Assembly: GCA_027946365.1 (NCBI GenBank)
Contig: JAPEUQ010000008.1
Location: 1,488,001-1,552,000 of the forward strand
Length of the DNA stretch: 64,000 nt
Direction of reading: 5' to 3'
DNA from: Kalmusia sp. IMI 367209
Lineage: Eukaryota; Ascomycota; Dothideomycetes; Pleosporales; Didymosphaeriaceae
The translations under genes and the position numbers were made by a program. Position 1 is the stretch's first letter. Each line of letters opens with the position of its first letter. This document shows, piece after piece, positions 46,144-57,706 of this stretch. The notes under the pieces are model-generated. The model was not told where the DNA came from, searched no databases, and was given only the letters and a program-made list of their open reading frames with translations.

Positions 46144-48037
46144 TTAATTATGCACCTGTTCATCGCTACCAGCATCCGCAGCCTTGGACGTCACGGGAGC
46201 GCCGGTAATGCTCTCGCCGCCCATATCCCAGTCCTGGGCAAGCTCCTCGAGCGTCCGGCGCTTGGTTTCGGGGATCAGCAGCGTAGTGAAGATACCCGCG
46301 AACATGAAAGCAGAGAAGATCTGCATAACATGGTTGAGCCACGGGTTAGCATGGGTGGAGTCAGCGCCACGGGTGCGAAGGGGGGCGATGGCACCCTGGG
46401 CAATGATGGACCCGATTTTTCCAGAGCCGGCAGATATACCGTGCGAGGTAGAACGGTAGCGGGTAGGAAAGCACTCGCCAGGAACAATGAATGTAGTGGT
46501 ATTGGGTCCCCAGTTGAAGAAGAGCTGAATGAGGACGTAGATGCCAAGCATAGCGTGGCCGCTTAGGTGCTGGTAGGCAAAGCCCCAAACAATGAAGAGG
46601 ATGGTGAGAAAGGTAAATCCAACAAGTTGGAGAGGTTTGCGGCCGACGAAGTCAATGGTCGCCACGGCAAGCCAGTATCCGGGAATGGCACCAGCGCAGG
46701 TAAGAATGCAGTTACCGGCAGCAAGGTTGAATAGCTGTTTGTATGCCGTATCACCGCCACCGTAACCGATTGCCTGGAGCACAGTGGAAGCGTTCAGACC
46801 AAGACCGTAGAAGGCGACGTCAAGCAACAGCCATGACATGGCAGTACCGAAAAGGATCTTTCCGTTGCGAAGCTTGCCGTAAAATCTGAAAAAGTCGGTC
46901 CACGAAGCCTTGGGAACTTCGAGCTGTTGGACAGAGGCTCGGCGAGCGGCAACAGCCTGAATCTCATCGGGATGGCCCTCGCCATGCTTTCCGGACAAAT
47001 ACTTTTCAGTGTCTGCGTTGGCTTTTTCAACATCGCGGGCAACATCAAAGGTGTAGCGGGGGGTCTCAGGGATGGTAAGACGGTAGTAGAGGGCGATAGC
47101 AGCAGGTACGATACCAATTCCTGCGGTCCGTCAGTCACTAGGACTAATGATGTCTCCACACTACTTACCGATCAGAGCGCGCCACATCTTGTCTACGGCA
47201 ACAGCGCATTCTCCAGTGCAGTTAGCATACGGGCTGGTGGTGCCAACCTTACGGGCTTGAGAGAGGGAGTCCTTGAAACCAGCAGTCAAGCAGAGCATAA
47301 CCAAAGCACCACCGAGCTGTCCAAGACCCTGCATGGAGAATACAGCCGCCATCATGGCACCTCGCCACTTTGTGGTTGCGAACTCAGAAGTGATGATACT
47401 CGAGAGCGGATAATCGCCGCCGATACCTATTCAAGTTAGTTAAAGGGCTAAGCGTGATGGGAGAACCCAAAGCATACCAATGCCCATCAGAACACGCCAG
47501 AAGATAATGAGACCGACGACTGAAGTCCCAGGTCCTGGTCCGGTGAGGGATTGAGCGAGGGTCGCCACGATGATGAGAATCAACTCGAGTCCATACATCT
47601 TCTTGCGACCGACAATGTCGGCAAGAGCTCCAAAGCCAACTTGGCCGATAACAGTACCCGCGGAAGTCGACAGCTTGATAGCCGTGTCCTGGGGCGTGTG
47701 CAAAAACACCTTTGTTGTCATGCTTGTAGACGATACCCAGCATGATACAGAGCAGCGAGACACAGAAGATGTCGTAGCTGTCGGTGAAGAAACCAGTGCC
47801 AGCTACCAAGATAGCACGCACATGGTACCATCCAAAAGGAGCCTTATCTATCTCGGCCAGGGCTAGGCGGCGGCGCTCGTTGGGGTCCTCGATGTGTGCA
47901 AAGTCATTCTGCAAGTGGGAGTATAAGTCAGCAATCGCGCTCTACAGAGACACCAAGGCAAGAAGGGGCCGGCTTGCATTGAAATTGTGGAAGGCGTTGT
48001 TCCCTCCGGATGTCTTGTTCAAGTGGGCGTTGGCCAT
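46144..48037 (-). CDS. PHO84: High-affinity phosphate:H+ symporter, PHO84 family
   Basis: Five parts read as one gene: 48037..47978, 47908..47478, 47426..47169 and 47120..46144, with one frame break inside the second. The product would be about 574 aa, usual for Pho84. It imports phosphate with protons at the plasma membrane. N-terminus: GGNNAFHNFNNDFAHI, PNERRRLALAEIDKAPFGWY. TM1 holds GTGFFTDSYDIFCVSLLCIM. TM2 onwards has KLSTSAGTVIGQVGFGALAD, then the MFS motif IVGRKKMYGLE. GIGGDYPLSS is the family signature loop. Later come FFNWGPNTTTFIVPGECFPT and the last helix. The first intron starts with GC, not GT. Between MLGIVYKHDNKGV and LHTPQDTAIKL the frame shifts by one base at about 47705. 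This is either a lesion, a homopolymer error, or a very short (43-nt) intron. Confidence 0.85.
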
Positions 48038-49740
48038 GGCGAAGCTTTGCCGATGCTTGGTCCCAAGCGCCGAGGAGGAGGTAAGGAAGGACAAGAGTTG
48101 TGAAGAAGGCAGCCAAGGAGCTGAAGCCCCAGGGTCAGTCTCTCCGTTTATGTATCACACGCGAGCGCGGGCAGTATGCCGAGGAGGCGTGCTTGGCAGC
48201 TCAGTTTGCATGCAGATGCGACGAATGAGGGTGCTCGTGTTAGGGCACGGGGGGTAGGGTGAGAGAGGTTCGGGGCGGCCGTGGGCGAAGCCGACGCAAG
48301 CTTCGATGGCCTTGGGCCTTCGATTCTGCATGGCGTCGGCGCGCCACTATTTCTGACAGGATGCGTCCCTGTCTTGGGAAGGCGCGACCGACCATGGTGA
48401 GTGCGAGTAAACAGATGGTGCAATACGGACCAATGGGAGCGCGGTGTGGGGGAACGTGGTGCTCCCCCGCCAAGACCAGACCCCAAGCCCATCTCCCGCA
48501 CCAGCCCACACCAGCCCACAACCGTCGACGCTTCGACTGCGGCGAGCAGGGACGCCTGCATCGCTGATTGCTTGTGAAGCTTCCCTCAGCTCGGCATCGC
48601 CTTGAGCATGTGGCGCTGCGATCCTCCCTTACATCCGGCATGGTGACACCAAGGAGGAGCACATTCACTTCCCGACCTCGCGAGCACCAGTCATCTCCAC
48701 AGCCGCTGGCGCCACCTTTGTATACCGATTGTTCCCACAGGCAAACAGCCTCGAAAACGTGTCCCAAGCGCCGGGTCTGGCGGCTCCACTCCTGCAGGCC
48801 CCGGTCCTGTTGTCCACGCGGTCGGTCCCAATCAGATCAGGGTCTCAATTCGAACAGAGTTTTCTCGCAGAACCCGTCTACTGTGTCGTGCTATTGGTTG
48901 TGCCCCCAACTTGACTCTACGCCGCTGCCGTTCTGGGCCAATGTTCACTCCACCTCACTAGGCACGCCGCGACATCCCGCGTTTGCAGCGCGACTAAGTG
49001 CTCTTACCTCACCATGTTCGCGGGGCGCTTTTGCAAAAGAACTGCAAGTTTAGCGGGTTTCGTGGTAGAACTTCGTGTTGAGTGCTATCTTTGACGTAAA
49101 TGTCCAACAAGAATCACAACATGAAGATGCGATCCCAACTCCCGACCTTCATTGACTACACGAAATTGGTGTTCTGACTGAGTAGGGTGGCATACCACTG
49201 GTCATTTGCTGGAGCGATCTCATCGGCATGTCTGATATCACGCGTCTATTTTAGATCACTGAATTTCCGGGAGCCGGCATAGTTGGTAGCTTCTGCAACA
49301 GAATTTGGGAACATCCGACATCAAGAATTGGTCGGGGATGGAGTTCCATGTCCTCACAAATTCCGCGACTAATAATTTCGTCGCAATTATTGGAAATACC
49401 CCATCCAAGTTCTAGGGGATACGTAAATCACACTTTAGGAAACCAATGCTCCATAACACAGCTAAGCCCCACTTCGGCTTTATGCATTCTGCGACAGTGC
49501 TAGAGTTTCCGGTGAGATGGGACCGGTGCGTGCAAGGCAGATCTTCCACACAAGCCTGAACCTCTTTTGGAAGCTTATAACTTCAGCCTAGACTTTGCCT
49601 CTCGAGATCAGCAGCTCAGCTGTAGTCAGTCCACTCTGCTTCTGTGCATGACTATCGATCCGACTTGTTTTTGCTACATAGCAGAGCGAACATAGGACAG
49701 ATGACATCAGATGCCTGACCAGTCAGCGACTGTACTTAAA
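48038..49740. other. Upstream region of the phosphate symporter
   Basis: GC-rich until about 49000, with overlapping frames on both strands that lack motifs. I see no gene. It contains the leader and promoter of PHO84. Confidence 0.4.
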
Positions 49741-49750
49741 CCCACGTGGG
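49741..49750. promoter_or_regulatory. Palindromic CACGTGGG site (possible Pho4/NUC-1-type)
   Basis: CCCACGTGGG is a perfect palindrome around the bHLH core CACGTG with the GGG flank preferred by Pho4-type factors. It lies 1.7 kb upstream of the phosphate symporter start. This is far for a fungal promoter, so its link to that gene is only possible. Confidence 0.3.
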
Positions 49751-51491
49751 ACGCTAGTGAACTGAATTAAGAGTCCTGTCATGGAAGTGTATAATGTTCT
49801 CATCATCAGAACCTTATCTCTATCACAGTCTAGATCTGCAAACACCCTCCCCTTGACTTTTTCGCTCCCATCTCGATTCGTCCACACAGATCATCATGAC
49901 TACCGACAGTCCTCCGCGGATGATCTTTGACACTGTACAACATGTCATTAGGGCATGATCCACGTATATCATGATGCTCTCTTTTTATTACACGCCAAAT
50001 CGAGCTCAACATCAGATCTATATAGGCAGTCGCCAAGCGGCAGAGGCCCTTCGAGAATACAATGCGAGCAGGTCATCTCGATGCAATGATATCATCGCAG
50101 TTTTCCGCTTGTACCTAGATGGTAGCCACCGCGATTCTTTCTCGCCCTCATTTTGGGAGTATCAAATGTGCCCTTCAAACGCTGACCATGATCCTGCAGT
50201 ATCGTCCACCTTTCCGAACGTGATACCGGTTAAGCCCGTACGCTCTACGAATCACCATGATCTGAAAACTCGTTTAGTGCCCAGCAAATGGTTGCATCTT
50301 TTGACATCAATGAATAGTTGCGCCGAACGACCATGTAAAACGTACATGAGCGCCCGAAAAGGCAGCTGTGTAAGAGCTATTCACGCTGTGTAACATATTC
50401 TGAGAGTGACAGGACCCCAAGACATCCATGCGATCGAACATCGGGCTTGTCCATTTTTTAATATGCCTCTCTCCGCCATTCATACAACAGTACCCTATCC
50501 TGACTAATGATAGTTGAGAACAACTAGACCTGAGATTCAAATAAACGTATTTACGCTGCTGCGATTAAGCAAGACATGGATGTCGTTCAACTCTTACTGT
50601 GCAAGTCAACACGAACAAACGATATTGCACACATCCCTGATGGAAAGGCTGACAATATAGAGTTGCTGGAGATATACGTTACGTATCATAAGTTCAGCAC
50701 AAGTATCGAGTCGTCGTAATTAGCACGATTCCATGCCTCAATCCACGCGCTTGTTGATATACACACTCCTCTACAGCCAGAAGACGAAAGTTTGAGGATT
50801 TTATAATTGTGTATCATGGGGCAGAACTCGGCCCACATTGCGTGCTCCAACCTCTGCCCTATTACTATCAACGTCGGTTATTGTTTCCATTATGAACACC
50901 TAAGGACAGGCCGATCCGCACTACTCTTTTATGCCGAATGAAGAAAGCGAATTTCTTTTCCATGGCCATCCTCGTACTGATTAGTCCAGAGTGTACAGGC
51001 CAGCACAAGCCAGTATACCGGTATGTCTTGCGTACTAGATCTAGAACATTTCTGTACCTTTGCTATGGTCTTCTGGACAACAGCAAAACAGCTGGGTAGA
51101 GCTTTATGCCACACTTAGTCGGTAAGGTCTGATTGCTACAAGTTCTAAATGGGCGTATTCTCGCAATCAAGCTAAAGGCAGTGACCTCCGCACGAAAAGT
51201 GGGTAATGGTTCGCGCGAGAGCGGGACCCGGCAAGGAATATTGCGGCTATGCAGAAGTGCTTGGCAAGAGATCAACCTCCAATTTGATGTAACGAACGGA
51301 TACGTAGGCAAGTGGGAACCTTAAGTTTGCCTAAGTTTCGTACTTGATTCCGATCTGCGCTTTTCAAGATCTCGTTAAAGCTCCTGCTCGCTGTGGAGTA
51401 CCCTTTGCACAACTCGCTTTGCATATTATTGAGAGTCGTTTCCAGGTTTTTTTTTTTTTTAAATTCCTCTCTTCTTTTATTTACCATTGCA
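49751..51491. other. Intergenic, no gene seen
   Basis: Short frames only. A T-run (14 T, about 51448-51461) and CT-rich sequence lie just before the cutinase start at 51492 and are its likely promoter or leader. Confidence 0.4.
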
Positions 51492-52339
51492 ATGCGATAT
51501 TTATCGGCCGCTATTGCTGTTGCGGCCACTTCCGTAGCCGCTCAAGACCGCTGCGACACAGCGCATCCCACCATAAATTGCGATACCGTACCCGGAATCG
51601 TCCAATATCGCAACACAGACTGCCGCCCCTACCACATCTTCGTCACGCGGGGAACTGACGAGGTCAAGCCGGGCCGTCTGGGCAACATCACAGCCCTCGT
51701 CTGCGACAACCTGGGAGGCACTGAGCAATGTGGATGGGAAGATGTCGACTACCCTGCCGCAAATCGATTTATATCTGATTCCTCGTGGTGCGAGTCCGCA
51801 GCCACAGGCGTAAGGAATGGCCAGGCGCAATTGACAGCTTACGCGCAACGGTGTCCAGATAGCAAGATCATCATGTTCGGGTACTCGCAGGGCGCGACGG
51901 TGACTCAGGATCTACTAGGCTCAGGCGGTGGGCCCTTGTTCGATAAATGTACTCAAGCTTCGAACGCAGGACTTGACCGATCGCAAGCTCCAGGTTCAAA
52001 TGGTAAGCCGTCTAGCTTCCTTCGCTATCTCTCTGAACGCATGCTCATTGATGTTGTCTAGTCGCTGCCGTCGTTACCTTTGGCACTGTGCGCCGCTCCC
52101 CCAGCGAACCCTATTCTGTGGGCCCAGGTAAAGACTACCAGCCCGAAGCGCTGCGCACTGAGGAACAGAAAGCGGGACTCGATCACTATGCCAGCGTGCT
52201 GAGGGATTACTGCAATTCTGGGGACCAGTATTGTGCCAAGTCGAGTACTCCGTTAGATTTGGAATTTCATCTGACGTATTTTGAGACGTATCAGAAAGAC
52301 GTAGTGGATTGGGTGGTGGGAACTGTGAACAGTGTTTAG
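51492..52339 (+). CDS. Secreted cutinase / acetylxylan esterase (CE5)
   Basis: Exons 51492..52002 and 52062..52339, with a GTAAGC-to-TCTAG intron (phase 1/2), give 262 aa. A signal peptide (MRYLSAAIAVAATSVAAQ) precedes a cutinase-family alpha/beta hydrolase. HIFVTRGTDEVKPGRLGN is the oxyanion start (cutinases usually read ARGSxE/TGN). SKIIMFGYSQGATVTQDLL holds the nucleophile in GYSQG. VAAVVTFGTVRR follows it, and SGDQYCAKSS gives the catalytic Asp. EFHLTYFETY likely provides the His. At least eight Cys fit the paired disulfides of extracellular members. CE5 enzymes hydrolyse cutin or the acetyl groups of xylan. Which one is not clear from sequence, so no symbol is given. Secretion suggests plant-material degradation. 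The intact triad suggests activity. Confidence 0.88.
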
Positions 52340-53577
52340 GAGAAGGTGGCAGACAAGTAGATGAACAAGGCTTTGATAGTGAATTATATATTACGTGGCG
52401 TTACTACGCGGGAGATAAGGTCTAGTTGGACGAGTTGTACAAATAGTGGCTGTGATCGGTTTCAGTCACAATAGATGACCATAATATGAAAATCCTTAGG
52501 GAACGGCTGCCTTTGGAGCACAGGGATTGAGTGTTGTTTTTTGTCAAGTTCGAGATGTGGATCTATTGTTGTGCTGAGAGCAGTACGATGGTACACCAGC
52601 GGAGAAATTAAAGAGTTCGCATAACTTTGCGCTTGGATCAAATTCGCCTACATTATTTCCAATCAATAAGGTGACAGATGTATGATCCAACCTTGAATGT
52701 CAACATCATCCACCACAAACACTCTCGATTACTCCAGTGTTGTTCTTAAGTGAAAATTGACGAAGTAATAATTAGACTACTTAAGCGGAAGGGAAACCTT
52801 ATTAACCTGCCACTGCTAGAGTCGAGGAAGTGATATTCCCAGCAGCGTCTCCCTAAAACATGAGGAACAAATCGCCGTTCTGAGATATCGTTTGTGGAGA
52901 ATATGGGCTTCTCATTATTATCCGGAGTGGAAGGTGAGTAGTTTGTAGGGCATAAGGTGTATGTGAAGCTTATCTTACAGTGGCGTTCCAAGTAGGAGGC
53001 CGAGCTGCATAGCAAGAATTATTGGACATATTTGTTTCATATTCTGATCCATTTTAATCTATTAGTATAGCCATCGATGCGTTGTCTTCTTAGGTGCCGT
53101 CTACCCATATTTCCTAAGTGGCTGTAGCCGCAAATGACAGCTGGGCGAACGGTTGGCCCGATACATTATCTCAGAGAGCTCTGGGCACCTATCTTTATGT
53201 AGCAGGGTAGTAGGGACCTTTTTGGAAGGAGAGACCATTTTTAAACCTAGGATGTAGTAGGGGAAATGGAACAGTAGGTCCTTGAGCTGGAGTGGTATAA
53301 AGGAGCCTACATCTGCATCATCCACTACTGATGCATCGACCTGGAAAGAAGTTAGAGCCCAATGGTACAAAATAAATTGTATATTGTAAACAATGTCAGA
53401 CTTGAGGGGGACCTGCATTTTTGCTTACTTTACTTTTTGTAACGTATGCTCGAGTACCTCTTTGCGTCAAAAACCCCTACTAGAATAAACAAAGGCATGG
53501 TTTCAACCTCTTTAATGTTGAACACTCTTGCAAACATACGTCTTCCCTAGCTCAGGTTCACCATTGCAGGGCCTATT
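52340..53577. other. Intergenic, possible small peptide region
   Basis: No firm gene. On the minus strand an ATG at about 53051 starts MDQNMKQICPIILAMQLGLL, a signal-peptide-like start followed by a GTAAGA donor, but the downstream exons do not keep a convincing frame. A 105-codon frame (53418-53101, minus) shows no motif. Confidence 0.3.
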
Positions 53578-53977
53578 ATGGTAGCACTGCTATTCTCGAT
53601 TTCTAGAACCAAAGCTACGCATACGACGGTATCGTCTGTAGATTCACTTCTGTCACATGAAGTTGAGGCAAGAGGCTTCAGCGGCACGGGAGATGCCAGG
53701 ATCTACTACGCCGTAAGAGACTGCCTCAATGATGAAAATGCATATGTAAGTCTATCTATTTGATATCTCAGCAGTCGCTCTACACATTGCCACCTACATG
53801 GCCGCCAGTTCTTCACACTTCCAAATTCAATGACTGTAAGTTCTCACTACTTCTCATTCATTCTTTCCAAGACTCACCATGCCCTCTCCGCCACCACACA
53901 ATACTCACGTCCATCTTCTAGTTTTCTTAGAGTACTCCAACGCTGGTGGAAGAGAAGGCAACACAGAAAAGGCCTTA
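53578..53977 (+). CDS. Hypothetical short protein
   Basis: The first exon (53578..53745) is the clearest part: MVALLFSISRTKATHTTVSS, then VEARGFSGTGDARIYYAVRD. It ends at a perfect GTAAGT donor. Joining to 53809..53835 and then 53936..53977 (second intron GTAAGTTCTC to TTCTTAG) keeps phase 0 and gives about 79 aa ending EEKATQKRP. Two GTAAGT donors in a row speak for a spliced transcript. The N-terminus is weakly signal-like. No family was recognised. Exon 2 is only nine codons, so the model is tentative. It stands last before the RIPed repeat island. Confidence 0.35.
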
Positions 53978-54129
53978 ACCACCCCATCCTTCGCTTGGTA
54001 AATCTAAACGATTGGGAGCTGTCGAACGTACGAGCTTTCATAGATGAGTCCCAAGGCGAGCACAGCAACCTTTGCTAAAAGATATGTCACGTGACGAAGG
54101 TCAACTTGTACCTTGCCAGGATACAGCTC

Positions 54130-54224
54130 AGCCGACTGGTCAAAAAGCCAAGCCTACTAGTAGGGTCTAAGCTTCCTCGTGCCAAGCAGTAGGCTTGGCT
54201 TTCAAATTAACTAACTAGTCGGCT
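54130..54224. repeat. Imperfect inverted repeat, MITE-like
   Basis: AGCCGACTGGT (54130-54140) pairs with ACTAGTCGGCT (54214-54224), and AAAGCCAAGCCTACT (54144-54158) pairs exactly with AGTAGGCTTGGCTTT (54188-54202). The 95-bp unit would fold into a hairpin with a 29-nt loop. It sits exactly where the AT-rich island begins. This could be a short MITE or the inverted end of a larger element. Confidence 0.6.
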
Positions 54225-55910
54225 AAGCTTTACTAATTATAAGTCTTATGTAAAATACAAAAAAACAAGAGGATATAAATATATTCTTAGTATATTTATA
54301 TCCTATTTATCTCCCTAATTATAAACGCCTCTATCTCTTAAGTAAATCTAGTTCCTTTTCCTTAATAGCTTACTACTCTACCTTTAACTTAATTTCTAAT
54401 AGTTTTAATTTAATCTACTATCTTCGCTAATCTATTTCTTGCTAAGAAAATTACCTAATAGTCCTAATAGAATATATTAGTAATATGTTCTAAATAGATT
54501 ATAGAATATTTATAAGATATACTTAGTAGATAGCCTTTATAAGCTAAATCTTAAAGTTAAACTTTCTTATAAGTTTTACCGTAAGCCCCTACGCCAAATA
54601 ATACCACTTAAGGATATTCTAATAAGAAAAGAGTTAGAATTAATAAAATTCTTAGGCTATTTCTTAATAGCTAAAGTATAACGCTATTCTAGAATATATT
54701 AAGAATATATTTAGATCCTATTTAGAATGTTATAAAGTATTACCCACTTTTATAAATATATAACTACTAAAATTAAGCTACTAGAGATATATCTCTCTAT
54801 CTATAAAATACTTTAAAGCTCTAGTAAGTATTATACTAATTTATATCACATCTATTAAGCCTTTCACTACTAGAACACCTTAGGAACATGCTTAGAACAA
54901 GTTAGGAATATCTTAAAACTTACTTTAAGATTATAGCTAGTATCCTTTACTTTTTACTAGTTATATTTAACTTATTTATACTTTACTTAACAGCATTCGT
55001 ATAATGCCGTAACGTAGTAAAGATAATAGGGTTAATTAATAAGTAAGCCTTATTAAGTCTACCTATAATAAGTGGATAATACTTATACTTAGTCTATTCT
55101 TTAATAGAAGCTTCTTCATACTCTATAACATGTTAGTAAGATGTTATAAATATATTCTAAATATAATAAATACTAATTAAAAAATCGTAAAGCTGATTAT
55201 ACTTAGTAGTAGTTTAATAGGTTAATAAAGATTTTATATATAACTATAATTTATAGTTTATAGATACTAGAGTAGTTATACTTCTAAAGAAGTATATAAG
55301 GTAAATACTACTATCTTTTATATATACTATGCTAGTAGTCTAGCTTGTGGATTAATAGAATAAAGATATTACCTAAATCCTAGAAATATACTTAGAATAT
55401 GTTTTAAATATATTATAGCAGCTTACCTAGAAATTAGCCACTATATATATTAAGGGTAATTAACGTAAATAAATAATCTTTACTAAAGATAATATAAGAC
55501 TAAAATAGCTTCTTATCTAATATATTCTTAACGTATTTAAAAAGTCTTTAGAATGCCTTAAAATAGCTTTCTTAGTCCTGTTTCTCGATATATACTCTCA
55601 TGAGGGTGATAACTATTTAAGTTAATAATCTATTCTAAATATATTCTAGACATGTTTACTTTTACTATATTCCCTAAGGAATTTTTTAATTATTATTTCG
55701 TTTAGATTTTACTACTTAATTCGTTTAAAAGAGACATTAACTTTAAAATTCTCTTATATTAATAGAATTTAAGCTTATCCTTTAGTAAAATATATAATCT
55801 AAATCCTAGAGATATTATTATATATATCTTAGATATATTACTATATAATTATGTTAGTAATACCTTTATAACGCGTTTAAAATATATTTATATATATCTA
55901 CTACTATTAA
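54225..55910. repeat. RIP-degraded AT-rich repeat, left part of island
   Basis: Extremely AT-rich with dense TAA/TAG in all frames; no open frame of any size exists. TpA is dominant and CpA/CpG almost absent, as after repeat-induced point mutation. The origin of this part is not recognisable by eye. Confidence 0.75.
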
Positions 55911-57706
55911 CTAGACTGGTAAATAGGTATAGATTGGGTTAAGGTTAGGTTAGATTATATAAGACCTAATCTAACCTATACCTAAACCCATTAATTTAGC
56001 GTTAGTAATAGGTATAGGTTAGGGTTAGGTTAGGGTTAGAGTATATAGTTATGTCTAGGGTCTAAGTAATTATAATTAATTAATATATTTCTATTTATAT
56101 CTTAGTCATTTTTTTAATTATGATTATTGTTAAAGTGGATACTAGGGTAGCTAGATAATATTAACTATCACGCATTTATTATAGTTAATTATAATAATAT
56201 AACTAGATTTATTACTACTAGAGCTTTATAACCTATAACTACTACCCTAACAGGTTTTCTCCTTAATTTAATAGAATATATAGGATATAATATCTTTAGT
56301 AGTAATACTTTATTAAATAAGAATCTTTAACCTAAATTATAACCCTCTTTATATAAATCGCATTCATTTAGTAATCTAGGAAAATAAGTATTTACTTAAT
56401 AGTTAATATACTAATTAGAGATACATACCTTTAAGATATCTAACTATAAACGCCTTAGTAGCTTCTTAAAGAATACTTAGTATAGAAGCCTAAATGCGTA
56501 AGTCTAGCTTATAGATATAGACTAGCTCATGAATAAGATATAAGAATGAAAACTTATAAATAAGTAGTTCTATAGTTTTTTAATATTACCTAATCTCTCT
56601 AAGCGCCACCACTATATCTTATTAGCTTAAGAATATAATTAGAAGTTATAATAACTTACTATCTAGCTTAAAACGCCACTTTTTCTTTATATTACTAGTA
56701 ATCTTCTCGCGTGTAGTCTTACTAACTAGATTTTTTTAGAAGCTTTTTACTAGTTACTAGCTTATAGTGAGGCTTTTTAGTAGTAACTTATTTAAATCTA
56801 GCTATTATAGGTAAAGTTTATAGAGCAGCGATAAAAGTTAGAGTAGTTAAAAGTAAAAGTAAAAAGTAGAAATAAAAGTAAAAGTTTAGTTACTAAGGTA
56901 ATAGTTATATAGCGGTAAATATAAAAGTAAGAAAATAAAGATAAAAGGGAGAAAGTAAAGATAAAAGGGAAATATAAAAGTTAAGTAAGCTAATTTATAG
57001 ATTTTATTAGCGTATATTATAATAACTTTATAATAAATTTCTATAATAATTTATATAGGAAAAGAGCTTAAGATGTGCTTTTAATTAATACTCTTATTAT
57101 AGTAATATAACTTTTTTTAGTCGCTATATATATATACGTAATATATAATTATTATTATTTATTATTATTATACTGTACTAGTATTATATATAGGCTACTA
57201 AATCTCGCTTAACTATATCTATAATTAGTCTCCTATTAACTTTCTTCTATCTACCTTCTATTATTATACTTTTATAGAATTACTTTATAAATTATTATAT
57301 ATCTTTATTATAGTTTCTACGTAATGAAGTCTCTATCTATTAAGTAAAAACCTATTAAAGAGACTAATTATCTAAATTATCCTAAGGGTTTACTACCTAG
57401 TATTAAGCGTGAGATACCAGCTAGATATAACTATAATAAGTAGGATAAATTTATAGAGATATTTATTCTAGTTTATTATTATAGTATAAACTAATTCATA
57501 TAGGATTTTATTTCTAAAGAGTAAGAAATTAATTACATCCTCTTATTATATAAATAGAGCGGTTCTTAAAAGATTATTCTATAAACTTATTAGTACTATT
57601 TAAGGACGTACTTAGTAATAGTATTTATACTATTTAGTAAAGAGATTAAGCTACTCTATATAATAAAGAGATTAAGACTATTAAAAATATTAATACTACT
57701 AATGTC
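55911..57706. repeat. Left, heavily RIPed copy of the H3-carrying element
   Basis: Collinear and in the same orientation with 61822-63634. It starts at the same CTAGACTGG and ends where AATACTACTAAT matches AATGCTGCTGAT of the right copy. Differences are almost only C-to-T and G-to-A. The H3-like start codon has become ATA (56805-56803), and the partner gene keeps its ATG at 57324 but gets a TAA at codon 8. Both genes are dead here. It also holds a telomere-like array at 55925-56060. Confidence 0.85.

Noticed and set aside
48148..49053. Frames of 100-175 codons on both strands in the region upstream of PHO84
   Set aside because: They are mutually overlapping products of GC-rich, stop-poor sequence, rich in Arg/Pro/Cys with no domain.
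52900..53060. Minus-strand signal-peptide-like start MDQNMKQICPIILAMQLG
   Set aside because: The following GTAAGA donor leads only to acceptors that give immediate stops or a very short tail, so a gene is not supported.
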